Shown here: one piece after another, positions 7,213 to 14,500 of the stretch | How positions within the stretch are numbered: the stretch's first letter is position 1 | Layout of the letters: each line of letters begins with the position of its first letter | Origin: CAYVQE01 sp964454005 | GTDB taxonomy: Bacteria > Myxococcota > B64-G9 | DNA: 39,105 nucleotides | Direction: 5' to 3' | Assembly: GCA_964454005.1 (NCBI GenBank) | Contig: CAYVQE010000045.1 | Span: forward strand, 1-39,105 | Program-made: the position numbers and the translations under genes | Notes under the pieces: model-generated | Database searches by the model: none | Told to the model about the DNA's origin: nothing | Seen by the model: the letters and a program-made list of their open reading frames with translations, nothing else

Positions 7213-7578
7213 ATGATCAGGAACCACAGCAAAGAGACCTACTGGAAGCGCAAGGCGCGGATTCGCCGGAAGATACACGGCACAGCCGACAAACCGCGGC
7301 TGACGGTCTACCGCAGCACCCGGCACATCTACGCCCAGGTGATCGACGACGAGGCGGGCCTGACCCTGGCCGCGGCCAACTCAAACGAGAAGGAGTTGCG
7401 CGGCGGTCTGAAGGATATGTCCAAGAGCGAGGTCGCCCAGCGTATCGGGCAGACCGTGGCCGAACGCTGTCTGGGCAAGGACATCAAGTGCGTGGTCTTC
7501 GATCGAAATGGATTTATCTACCACGGCCGTGTGGCCAAGCTGGCCGAAGCAGCCCGGAAGAAAGGGCTGTCGTTCTGA
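7213..7578 (+). CDS. rplR: 50S ribosomal protein L18
   Basis: A 121-residue protein with the L18 pattern: RIRRKIHGTADKPRLTVYRS, HIYAQVIDDEAG, and the C-terminal FDRNGFIYHGRVAKLAEAAR. L18 binds 5S rRNA with L5. Normal length, in its usual place after rplF. Confidence 0.98.
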   Translation: MIRNHSKETYWKRKARIRRKIHGTADKPRLTVYRSTRHIYAQVIDDEAGLTLAAANSNEKELRGGLKDMSKSEVAQRIGQTVAERCLGKDIKCVVFDRNGFIYHGRVAKLAEAARKKGLSF

Positions 7579-7591
7579 TGGGAGGCGGGTT

Positions 7592-8098
7592 TTGAATCCC
7601 AATTTTGCAAAAGGCGAGGAGCTCGAACTCCAGGACCGGATCATCAACATCAACCGCGTGGCCAAGGTGGTCAAGGGCGGTCGGCGGTTCAGCTTCGCCG
7701 CGGTGGTGGTCGTGGGCGATGGCAGCGGTCGGGTCGGGGTCGGCATGGGCAAGGCCAACGAGGTGCCGGAGGCCATCCGCAAGGGAAACGAGAACGCGCG
7801 CAAGGCGATGGTCGAGATCCCGATCATCGAGGGGACCATCCCCCATGAGGTGATCGGGCGCTTCGGCTCCGGCCGCGTGCTGCTGCGGCCGGCGAGTCCT
7901 GGAACCGGCGTGATCGCGGGTGGTCCGGTGCGCGCCATCCTCGAGGTGGCCGGTGTGCGCGATGTGTTGACCAAGTGCATCGGCAGCAACAACCCACACA
8001 ACGTCTCGAAGGCCACCATGGTGGCCCTCGAGGAGCTCGAGAGCCCGGAAGAAGTGGCCCGGCGGCGTCGCATTCCGGTGGAGAAGCTCCGGGCATGA
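7592..8098 (+). CDS. rpsE: 30S ribosomal protein S5, TTG start
   Basis: A 168-residue protein with the S5 double-stranded-RNA-binding-like N-domain (LQDRIININRVAKVVKGGRR, GVGMGKANEVPEAIRKG) and the C-domain GSGRVLLRPASPGTGVIAGG. The TTG at 7592 is chosen as start. It is seven bases after GGAG (7581-7584), lies 13 bases after rplR, and gives a protein of E. coli S5 length (167). The longer in-frame ATG at 7508 would lie deep inside rplR. Confidence 0.95.
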   Translation: MNPNFAKGEELELQDRIININRVAKVVKGGRRFSFAAVVVVGDGSGRVGVGMGKANEVPEAIRKGNENARKAMVEIPIIEGTIPHEVIGRFGSGRVLLRPASPGTGVIAGGPVRAILEVAGVRDVLTKCIGSNNPHNVSKATMVALEELESPEEVARRRRIPVEKLRA

Positions 8099-8109
8099 GG
8101 CGGTGAGCC

Positions 8110-8292
8110 ATGGCGGAAAAGCTCAAGATCACGATGATCCGCAGTCGGATCGGCTGCTCTGCAAAGCAGCGCAAGATTCTGGATGGACTCGGATTGCGCA
8201 GGATGAACCAGACGGTGATTCGCAATGACGATCCCGCCATCCGGGGAATGGTCGACAAGCTCGACTTCATGCTCCGGGTCGAGAAGAGCTAG
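8110..8292 (+). CDS. rpmD: 50S ribosomal protein L30
   Basis: A 60-residue protein with L30 features: LKITMIRSRIGCSAKQRKIL followed by LGLRRMNQTVIRND and IRGMVDKLDFML. Same size as E. coli L30 (59). It sits between rpsE and rplO as expected, with GAGGCGG (8097-8103) as ribosome-binding site. Confidence 0.97.
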   Translation: MAEKLKITMIRSRIGCSAKQRKILDGLGLRRMNQTVIRNDDPAIRGMVDKLDFMLRVEKS

Positions 8293-8319
8293 CGTGGAAG
8301 CGGAGATCGGGAGGAGACG

Positions 8320-8802
8320 ATGGGTCTTGGAGACTTGAGGCGTCCCGAGGGCGCCAGGCGCAAGCGGCGCCGCGTGGCCCGCGGCAATGGCAGCGGCTGG
8401 GGCGGCACCGCCGGGCGTGGGGACAAGGGACAGAAGTCGCGCACCAACGGCAAGGTGGCCCCCGGGTTCGAGGGCGGCCAGATGCCGCTGCAGCGACGCA
8501 TGCCCAAGCGCGGGTTCACCAACATATACCGCAAGGCAAACGCCGCCATCAATGTCGGCGCGCTGGACCGCTTCGAGGCGGATGCGGTAGTCGACCCCGA
8601 GAGCTTGAAGGCGGCCGGCCTTCTGAAGCACGAGTTCGAGCTGGTCAAGATACTGGGGGCCGGCGAGCTGGATCGGGCCCTGACCGTTCGCGCGCAGGGC
8701 TTCAGCGAAACAGCCAAGGAGAAGATCGAAAAGGCCGGAGGAAAGGTCGAGGTCATCGCCCCGGTTCGCAGGAAGGGCAAACCCGCTCCGCAGGAGGGCT
8801 GA
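8320..8802 (+). CDS. rplO: 50S ribosomal protein L15
   Basis: A 160-residue protein with the glycine/arginine-rich L15 N-terminus (LRRPEGARRKRRRVARGNGS, GWGGTAGRGDKGQKSR), FEGGQMPLQRRMPKRGF, and the C-terminal AQGFSETAKEKIEKAGG segment. It is slightly longer than E. coli L15 (144). The final codons carry the AGGAGG (8792-8797) that serves secY, whose start is one base after the stop. Confidence 0.97.
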   Translation: MGLGDLRRPEGARRKRRRVARGNGSGWGGTAGRGDKGQKSRTNGKVAPGFEGGQMPLQRRMPKRGFTNIYRKANAAINVGALDRFEADAVVDPESLKAAGLLKHEFELVKILGAGELDRALTVRAQGFSETAKEKIEKAGGKVEVIAPVRRKGKPAPQEG

Positions 8803-8803
8803 C

Positions 8804-10126
8804 GTGCCGTCCGTATTCGGTAGCCTGGCGAAGATTCCCGAGCTTCGCAAGCGCATTCTGTTTACGATCTTCATGATCGGGATCTACCGCATCGGCGTCT
8901 TCGTGACCGTGCCGGGTGTGGATCGCAGCGTGGTGCAGAAGCTCTTCGGCGCCCAGTCCGGCTCCCTGTTCAGTCTGTTCAACATGTTCTCGGGCGGAGC
9001 CCTGGAGCAGATGTCGGTGTTTGCGCTGGGCATCATGCCGTACATCAGCGCCTCGATCATCTTGCAGTTGTTGGCGGTGGTTATCCCCAGTCTCGAGCGC
9101 TTGCAGAAGGAAGGCGAGATGGGGCGGCGTAAGATCACCCAATACACCCGTTACGGCACGGTGCTGCTCAGCATCATCCAGGGGATGGGGATCGCGTTCT
9201 ACCTCGAGAGTCTGCGGTCGAACCTGGGCGAGGCGGTGGTGGCCGACCCGGGTTGGGACTTCCGCTTTTTGACCGTCATTACGCTGACCGCCGGCACCGC
9301 ATTCATCATGTGGCTCGGCGAGCAGATCACCGAGCGCGGCATCGGCAACGGCATCTCGCTGATCATCGCCGCCGGCATCGTGGCCAATTTGCCCGACGCC
9401 CTGTTCGCGACCATCAACTACGTGCAGAAGGGCATTATGAAGCCCTTCATCCTGTTCGTCATCATCGTGATCGCCGTGCTGGTGGTGGCCGTCATCATCT
9501 TCTTCGAGCGCGCTCAACGGCGGATTCCAGTGCAATACGCCAAACGGGTGGTCGGCCGTAAGATGTATGGCGGACAGAGTTCGCACCTGCCGCTGAAAGT
9601 CAATACGGCAGGCGTGATCCCGCCGATCTTCGCCTCGTCGATCCTGATGTTCCCGGCCACCCTGGCCAACTTCATCGATCAACCCTGGATGCAGGATGTC
9701 CAGTCGGCCTTGAGCCCGGATAGCTGGGCCTACTCGACCATCTACGTGGTGTTGATCATCTTTTTCTGCTACTTCTATACGGCCGTCACCTTCAACCCGA
9801 TCGACGTGGCGGACAACATGAAGAAGTACGGTGGTTACATCCCGGGCATCCGGCCGGGAAAGCAGACCGCCATGTACATAGACAAGGTGCTGAGCCGGAT
9901 CACCTTCGGCGGGGCCCTGTACGTGTCCGCGGTTTGCGTGCTGCCCACCATCCTGATCGCGCAGTTCAACGTGCCGTTCTACTATGGAGGCACAAGCTTG
10001 CTGATCGTGGTCGGGGTCTCGCTCGATACGGTCTCCCAGATCGAGACCCATCTGATCACCCGCCATTACGATGGGCTGACCGGGCCCAAGGGGCCGCGCA
10101 TCCGCGGTCGCGGTCGGCGAGGCTGA
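8804..10126 (+). CDS. secY: Protein translocase subunit SecY
   Basis: A 440-residue polytopic membrane protein. It has the SecY opening (SLAKIPELRKRILFTI), the plug-domain region (FNMFSGGALEQMSVFALGIM), ten hydrophobic segments, the cytoplasmic YAKRVVGRKMYGG loop and the conserved KKYGGYIPGIRPGK block. SecY is the channel of the SecYEG translocon. The start is a GTG with AGGAGG six bases upstream. It is followed directly by map; adk, which lies between them in many bacteria, is absent. Confidence 0.98.
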   Translation: MPSVFGSLAKIPELRKRILFTIFMIGIYRIGVFVTVPGVDRSVVQKLFGAQSGSLFSLFNMFSGGALEQMSVFALGIMPYISASIILQLLAVVIPSLERLQKEGEMGRRKITQYTRYGTVLLSIIQGMGIAFYLESLRSNLGEAVVADPGWDFRFLTVITLTAGTAFIMWLGEQITERGIGNGISLIIAAGIVANLPDALFATINYVQKGIMKPFILFVIIVIAVLVVAVIIFFERAQRRIPVQYAKRVVGRKMYGGQSSHLPLKVNTAGVIPPIFASSILMFPATLANFIDQPWMQDVQSALSPDSWAYSTIYVVLIIFFCYFYTAVTFNPIDVADNMKKYGGYIPGIRPGKQTAMYIDKVLSRITFGGALYVSAVCVLPTILIAQFNVPFYYGGTSLLIVVGVSLDTVSQIETHLITRHYDGLTGPKGPRIRGRGRRG

Positions 10127-10160
10127 CGGGAGGAAGCGGCGCGAGCCGGGCTTGGAGATC

Positions 10161-10940
10161 ATGTCCATCTATCTCAAATCCGAAGGCGAGATCGAGCTCA
10201 TGCGCGAGGCCAATCAGATCGTGGCCCGCGTGCTCGAGGCGGTCCGCGAGGCGGCCCGTCCGGGAGCGAGCACGCTCGAGCTGGATCAGAGAGCTGAGGA
10301 GATGATCAAAGCGGCCGGTGCCGAGCCCGCGTTCAAGGGCTACCAGGGCGGCGGCCCGTATCCTTTCCCGGGAACCCTGTGCACCTCGATCAACGAGGAG
10401 GTCGTCCATGGCATTCCGTCGGCCGAGCGCAAGCTGGCCGAAGGCGATATTCTGAGCGTGGACTGCGGTACTCATTACAAGGGGTTCTACGGCGATTCCG
10501 CTGTCACGGTGGGCGTGGGACGGGTGAGCGAGGTGGCTGGGCGGTTGATGCGCGCTACCCGAGAGGCGCTCGAGTTGGCCATCGAGAAGACCCGTCCGGG
10601 CAACCGTCTGTCCGATCTGGGCGGAGTCATCCAGGATCACGTCGAGAGTAGGGGCTTCTCGGTGGTACGGGATTTCGTGGGCCACGGCGTTGGCCGCAAC
10701 TTGCACGAGGAGCCGCAAGTGCCGCATTATCGCTCTGCCGGCCGGGATGTCCGGTTGCGTCAGGGCATGGTGATCGCCATCGAGCCGATGATCAACGAGG
10801 GGACCTGGAAGGTCGAGAGCGACTCCGATGGGTGGACCCAGTTGACCAGAGATCGGAAGCTGTCGGCTCATTTCGAGCATTCGGTGGCCATCGGCAAGGA
10901 CGGTCCGATTGTTCTCAGTCGGCGCGCCGAAGGAGCATAG
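10161..10940 (+). CDS. map: Methionine aminopeptidase, type I
   Basis: A 259-residue enzyme that removes the initiator methionine from nascent proteins. All six metal/active-site residues of the E. coli enzyme are found at a constant offset of four: H83, D101, D112, H175, E208, E239 (motifs EVVHGIPS, VDCGTHYKGFYGDS, GHGVGRNLHEEP, AIEPMINEG, FEHS). The ATG at 10161 gives the family-like N-terminus but has only GGAG at 10154-10157, quite close. An in-frame TTG at 10152 is the alternative. The order secY-map-rpmJ lacks infA. Confidence 0.96.
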   Translation: MSIYLKSEGEIELMREANQIVARVLEAVREAARPGASTLELDQRAEEMIKAAGAEPAFKGYQGGGPYPFPGTLCTSINEEVVHGIPSAERKLAEGDILSVDCGTHYKGFYGDSAVTVGVGRVSEVAGRLMRATREALELAIEKTRPGNRLSDLGGVIQDHVESRGFSVVRDFVGHGVGRNLHEEPQVPHYRSAGRDVRLRQGMVIAIEPMINEGTWKVESDSDGWTQLTRDRKLSAHFEHSVAIGKDGPIVLSRRAEGA

Positions 10941-10942
10941 CG

Positions 10943-11056
10943 ATGAAGGTACGCACGTCGGTTAAACGGATTTGCAAGAAATGCCGGATCCTGAGGCGAA
11001 AAGGCATCGTGCGCGTGGTTTGCGAGAACCCGCGCCACAAGCAGCGCCAGGGTTGA
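10943..11056 (+). CDS. rpmJ: 50S ribosomal protein L36, zinc form
   Basis: A 37-residue protein too short for many gene callers: MKVRTSVKRICKKC, then RRKGIVRVVCENPRHKQRQG. The four zinc ligands are C11, C14, C27 and H32, so this is the zinc-binding (C+) paralogue. It starts two bases after the map stop, with AAGGAG at 10930-10935. Confidence 0.97.
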   Translation: MKVRTSVKRICKKCRILRRKGIVRVVCENPRHKQRQG

Positions 11057-11087
11057 GGCCCGGGGCGAGCGGACAGGAGGTATCGAG

Positions 11088-11459
11088 GTGGCACGCATTG
11101 CAGGTGTAGACCTGCCCCGGAACAAGCGGACCATCGTCGCGTTGACCTACATCTTCGGCATCGGTCAGACGCGAGCGGCGAAGGTTATCGACGGCACGGG
11201 CGTGGATTCGAGCAAGCGGACGGACGAGCTGTCCGAGGACGAGGTCAAGCGGCTGCGCGACTACATCGACGCAAACTACAAGGTCGAGGGTGACCTGCGG
11301 CGGGAAGTGTCGATGAACATCAAGCGCCTGATGGACCTGAACACCTATCGCGGCCTGCGCCATCGCCGCGGCCTGCCGGTGCGGGGGCAACGGACCCACA
11401 CCAACGCCCGGAACCGCAAGGGACCGCGGCGGGCGATCGTCAAGAAGAAGGGCCGCTGA
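11088..11459 (+). CDS. rpsM: 30S ribosomal protein S13
   Basis: A 123-residue protein with ARIAGVDLPRNKR, TYIFGIGQTRAAK and the C-terminal YRGLRHRRGLPVRGQRTHTN motif. S13 contacts the P-site tRNA and forms bridges to the 50S head side. GTG start at 11088 with GGAGG at 11076-11080. First gene of the alpha-operon part once rpmJ is passed. Confidence 0.98.
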   Translation: MARIAGVDLPRNKRTIVALTYIFGIGQTRAAKVIDGTGVDSSKRTDELSEDEVKRLRDYIDANYKVEGDLRREVSMNIKRLMDLNTYRGLRHRRGLPVRGQRTHTNARNRKGPRRAIVKKKGR

Positions 11460-11473
11460 GTCCGGTAGCGGAC
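11460..11473 (+). other. Small hairpin after rpsM
   Basis: GTCCG (11460-11464) and CGGAC (11469-11473) pair around a GTAG loop immediately after the rpsM stop codon. Five base pairs with no U-tract; it is probably not a terminator because rpsK follows 30 bases on in the same cluster. Confidence 0.25.
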
Positions 11474-11503
11474 GGCCACGTCTTCAGCGAAGGATGAGGG
11501 AAG

Positions 11504-11881
11504 ATGGTCAAGCAGAAGAAAAAGGTCAAGAAAAATGTCCAGAGCGGAATCGCTCACGTCAAGGCCACGTTCAACAACACCACCGTGACGATCACCGATA
11601 TGGCTGGCAATGCCATCTCGTGGGCCAGCGCGGGCACCCGGGCGTTCAAGGGGTCGCGCAAGAGCACGCCGTTCGCCGCCCAACTGGCCGCCCAGGACGC
11701 CGCCCGCAAGGCGCAGGATCATGGCATGAAGCAGGTGGGCGTCGAGGTCAAGGGCCCCGGGGCCGGTCGCGAGGCCGCCATCCGAGCGCTGCAGGCATCC
11801 GGCCTCAAGATCACGATGATCCGGGACGTCACCCCGGTTCCGCACAACGGCTGCCGACCGCCCAAGCGGCGGCGGGTCTGA
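11504..11881 (+). CDS. rpsK: 30S ribosomal protein S11
   Basis: A 125-residue protein with the S11 markers IAHVKATFNNTTVTITD, GSRKSTPFAAQ and the end PVPHNGCRPPKRRRV, including the Asn-Gly site that can form isoaspartate in this family. S11 lies on the 30S platform near the mRNA exit. Normal size and position. Confidence 0.98.
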   Translation: MVKQKKKVKKNVQSGIAHVKATFNNTTVTITDMAGNAISWASAGTRAFKGSRKSTPFAAQLAAQDAARKAQDHGMKQVGVEVKGPGAGREAAIRALQASGLKITMIRDVTPVPHNGCRPPKRRRV

Positions 11882-11891
11882 GGAGGCAGAA

Positions 11892-12518
11892 GTGGCTCGC
11901 TACACGGGTTCGGTCTGCAAGTTCTGTCGGCGCGAAAAGCTCAAGCTGTTCCTCAAGGGCGATCGCTGCTTCACCGAGAAGTGTTCGGTCGACCGGCGCC
12001 CGTACCCACCGGGTGAGCACGGCCAGCGGCGTTCGAAGTTCACCCCGTACGGGCACCAGCTGCGCGAGAAGCAGAAGGTCAAGCGTATGTACGGGCTGCT
12101 CGAGAAGCAGTTCCGGCTGACCTTCGACCGCGCCAACCGGATGAAGGGCATCACCGGCGAGAACCTGCTGCTATTTTTGGAGCGGCGACTGGACAATATG
12201 GTCTACCGGATGGGCTTCGCTCGGACCCGGCGCGAAGCGCGGCAGCTGGTGCGCCATGGGCACTTTCGCGTAAACGGCAAGAAGGTCGACGTGCCGTCGG
12301 CCCTGCTCAAGGTCGAGGACACGGTGGACGTGCGCGACCGCAGCCACAAGATGGCGCTGCTGAACGACTCGTTGGACGCCGTGGAACGCCGCGGCGTACC
12401 ACCCTGGATCGAGCTCGACCGCGCCGGCTTCAAGGCGCAGGTCAAGGCGCTGCCGACCCGGGAAGACATCACCATGCCGATCCAGGAGCAGATGATCGTC
12501 GAACTCTACTCGAAGTAG
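11892..12518 (+). CDS. rpsD: 30S ribosomal protein S4, zinc form
   Basis: A 208-residue protein with the S4 core and the S4 RNA-binding domain (LDNMVYRMGFARTRREARQL, VRHGHFRVNGKKVDVPS). The N-terminus carries cysteines C9, C12, C26 and C31, the zinc-binding arrangement (C+). S4 nucleates 30S assembly and in E. coli represses the alpha operon. GTG start with GAGGAGG (11880-11886), ten bases after rpsK. Confidence 0.98.
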   Translation: MARYTGSVCKFCRREKLKLFLKGDRCFTEKCSVDRRPYPPGEHGQRRSKFTPYGHQLREKQKVKRMYGLLEKQFRLTFDRANRMKGITGENLLLFLERRLDNMVYRMGFARTRREARQLVRHGHFRVNGKKVDVPSALLKVEDTVDVRDRSHKMALLNDSLDAVERRGVPPWIELDRAGFKAQVKALPTREDITMPIQEQMIVELYSK

Positions 12519-12571
12519 GCGGGCAAACGAAGCCAGTCGGAGTCGGTGATCTCCTTCTCGATGGAGGTAGT

Positions 12572-13600
12572 ATGGCCTCGGATATTTCCAATTACTGGCG
12601 TGACCTGATCAAGCCAAAGAGCTTGTTGGTGGATCGGGACACCATGGGGGAAACCTACGGCAAGTTCGTGGGCGAGCCGTTCGAACGTGGTTTCGGCGTG
12701 ACGCTGGGTAACTCGCTGCGGCGGGTGCTGTTGGCGAGTATCAAGGGCGCCGCTTTCACCTCGGTGAAGATCGAGGGCGTATTGCACGAGTTCTCCTCGA
12801 TCCCCGAGGTCTCGGAGGACGTGGCGGATATCATCTTGAACCTGAAAGAGGTCCGCCTCAAGTCCGAGACTTGGCAACCGGGCACCTGCACCGTCGATGC
12901 CAAGGGGCCGTGTGAGGTCAAGGCCGGCGACATCCAGCTGCCGGCAGGCCTGACGCTTCTCAACCCGGACCAGCACATCGCCACCGTGTCCGAGCGCGGC
13001 CACCTGCAGATGGAGCTGACCGTGGAGACCGGTCGCGGCTACGTGCCGGCCGAGATGAACAAGAAAGAGGACGAGGCGGTGGGCGTCATTCCGATGGACT
13101 CCATCTTCTCGCCCATCCGCAAGGTGAACTACCAGGTCACCAACGCCCGCGTCGGCCAGATGACCGATTACGACAAACTGACCATCGAGGTCTGGACCGA
13201 CGGCAGCGTGCGGCCCGAGGATGCAGTGGCCTACGCCTCGAAGATCCTCAAAGAGCAGCTGGCGATCTTCATCAACTTCCCGGAAGAGGACGAGAGTCTG
13301 GAAGAGGAGCGCGACGAAGAGCAAGAGCGCCTGCTGGAGACGCTGATGCGCTCGGTCGACGAGCTCGAACTCTCGGTACGCTCGGCCAACTGCCTGGAGA
13401 ATGCGAACATCAAGTACATCGGCGATCTGGTCCAGAAGACCGAGGCCGAGATGCTCAAGACCAAGAACTTCGGTCGCAAGTCCTTGAAGGAGATCAAGGA
13501 CATCCTCGGGGAGATGGGCCTGGGCCTCGGAATGAAGCTCGACAACTGGCAGCCCAAGGAGCTGAAGCAAGGCCGAGTTCAGGAGGATGAGGAGTCATGA
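12572..13600 (+). CDS. rpoA: RNA polymerase alpha subunit
   Basis: A 342-residue protein. The alpha N-terminal dimerisation domain is present (EPFERGFGVTLGNSLRRVLL, EGVLHEFSSIPEV). An acidic linker (EEDESLEEERDEEQER) follows, then the C-terminal DNA-binding domain (ELSVRSANCLENANIKYIG, NFGRKSLKEIKDIL), where the arginine of SVRSANCL matches E. coli R265, used for UP-element contact. The ATG follows GGAGG at 12564-12568. The stop overlaps rplQ (ATGA at 13597-13600). Confidence 0.98.
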   Translation: MASDISNYWRDLIKPKSLLVDRDTMGETYGKFVGEPFERGFGVTLGNSLRRVLLASIKGAAFTSVKIEGVLHEFSSIPEVSEDVADIILNLKEVRLKSETWQPGTCTVDAKGPCEVKAGDIQLPAGLTLLNPDQHIATVSERGHLQMELTVETGRGYVPAEMNKKEDEAVGVIPMDSIFSPIRKVNYQVTNARVGQMTDYDKLTIEVWTDGSVRPEDAVAYASKILKEQLAIFINFPEEDESLEEERDEEQERLLETLMRSVDELELSVRSANCLENANIKYIGDLVQKTEAEMLKTKNFGRKSLKEIKDILGEMGLGLGMKLDNWQPKELKQGRVQEDEES

Positions 13601-14055
13601 GGCACCAAAGGAACAGCCGCCGCTTCGGGCGCAGCGTGCCGCACCGAAAGGCGATGTTCGGAAACATGGTCACCTCCCTGTTTCTGCACGAGCGCATCCT
13701 GACCACTCTGGAGCGGGCCAAGGAACTGCGCCGGGTGGCCGAGCGCTTGATCACCCTGGGCAAGCGCGGCGACTTGCACGCTCGACGACTGGCGGCCAGC
13801 CGAATGCGCACCACCGGGGTCAAGGTGGAGCGCCGGAAGCACAACCGGCAAGAGGCGCTGACCAAGCTGTTCGAGACGCTCGGGCCGCGCTACCGCGACC
13901 GGCCCGGCGGCTACACACGCATCATCCGCACCGGCAACCGGCTCGGGGACAACGCCCGCATGGCCTTCATCGAGCTGCTGCCCGATGAAAAGACCCCGGC
14001 GCGCCGCGGTGGCAAGAAGAGCGCCAAGAAGAAGTCCGCCGCCGAATCAGAGTAG
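13597..14055 (+). CDS. rplQ: 50S ribosomal protein L17
   Basis: A 152-residue protein with the L17 opening (MRHQRNSRRFGRSVPHRKAM), the TTLERAKELRRVAERLITL helix and GGYTRIIRTGNRLGDNA. It is about 25 residues longer than E. coli L17 owing to a lysine-rich C-terminal tail (RRGGKKSAKKKSAAESE). Last gene of the ribosomal cluster, and the coding strand changes after it. Confidence 0.97.
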   Translation: MRHQRNSRRFGRSVPHRKAMFGNMVTSLFLHERILTTLERAKELRRVAERLITLGKRGDLHARRLAASRMRTTGVKVERRKHNRQEALTKLFETLGPRYRDRPGGYTRIIRTGNRLGDNARMAFIELLPDEKTPARRGGKKSAKKKSAAESE

Positions 14056-14086
14056 ACCCGCCGCAATCCTCTCAAAACGCTCATCG

Positions 14087-14106
14087 GAAGTTCCCTCAGG
14101 AGCTTC
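14087..14106 (+). terminator. Hairpin after rplQ, repeat-family copy 1
   Basis: GAAGTTCC (14087-14094) pairs with GGAGCTTC (14099-14106), with one G-U pair, around a CTCA loop. It lies 31 bases after the rplQ stop, between converging genes, so it could end transcription from both sides. No U-tract follows. A closely similar sequence lies at 26429. Confidence 0.5.
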
Positions 14107-14110
14107 AGGC

Positions 14111-14410
14111 TCATCCCCGATCCGGAACAAGGTAGACGATCTTGACGGTGCCGGTGTGCGAGATAGGCTCCGAGATGGAGACGATCTTGGCCCCATCCGG
14201 AATCTCGATCGGGGCATCGGCCGGGGCGTCCTTCTCGTGGATGGTGCCGCGCCACTCCTCGCGGTTGCGCGACAGGAAAAATCGGCCGGCGCAGCCCGCG
14301 TACTCGCCGGCCACGTCCTTCTGGAAGATCTCGCAGTAGCCGATTGGGTAGTCAGGCAGCGAGTCGACGGAGCGGGGCGGAGCCCAATGGAGGCAGTCGC
14401 GGCATTTCAT
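14111..14410 (-). CDS. Small four-cysteine protein, function unknown
   Basis: A 99-residue protein I cannot assign to a named family. The N-terminus reads MKCRDCLHW, with further cysteines at 26 and 40, giving C3, C6, C26 and C40, a spacing suited to one zinc or iron-sulfur site. A W-R-G-T segment and a mostly beta-prone C-terminal half follow. No signal peptide or membrane segment is seen, so it is probably cytoplasmic. It is downstream of the 310-residue gene on the same strand but appears to have its own promoter and a hairpin leader, so it may be expressed separately. Confidence 0.75.
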   Translation of the reverse strand: MKCRDCLHWAPPRSVDSLPDYPIGYCEIFQKDVAGEYAGCAGRFFLSRNREEWRGTIHEKDAPADAPIEIPDGAKIVSISEPISHTGTVKIVYLVPDRG

Positions 14411-14411
14411 G

Positions 14412-14428
14412 GGTTGCTCTCGGCAACC
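14412..14428 (-). promoter_or_regulatory. Hairpin in the leader of the four-cysteine gene
   Basis: On the transcript strand GGTTGC and GCAACC pair perfectly around a CGAGA loop. The hairpin ends one base before the ATG at 14410. The only Shine-Dalgarno-like bases (GAGA) are in its loop, so folding could limit initiation. Confidence 0.45.
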
Positions 14429-14430
14429 AC

Positions 14431-14457
14431 ATTAGATCGACGCCCAGGCATTGGCAA
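14431..14457 (-). promoter_or_regulatory. Possible sigma-70 promoter for the four-cysteine gene
   Basis: On the - strand, TTGCCA (14452-14457) and TCTAAT (14431-14436) resemble -35 and -10 boxes, with a short 15-base spacer. A start about seven bases further on would make the leader almost nothing but the hairpin at 14412-14428. Confidence 0.35.
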
Positions 14458-14481
14458 AGGTTTTTCCATTCCCGCTGCGGC

Positions 14482-14500
14482 GAGGCGGCAACGCCGCCTC
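14482..14500 (-). terminator. Hairpin at the end of the 310-residue gene
   Basis: GAGGCGGC (14482-14489) and GCCGCCTC (14493-14500) are perfect complements around three bases. On the - strand the hairpin overlaps the stop codon (14499-14501). It is very stable but lacks a U-tract, so termination is likely but not certain. Confidence 0.5.
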
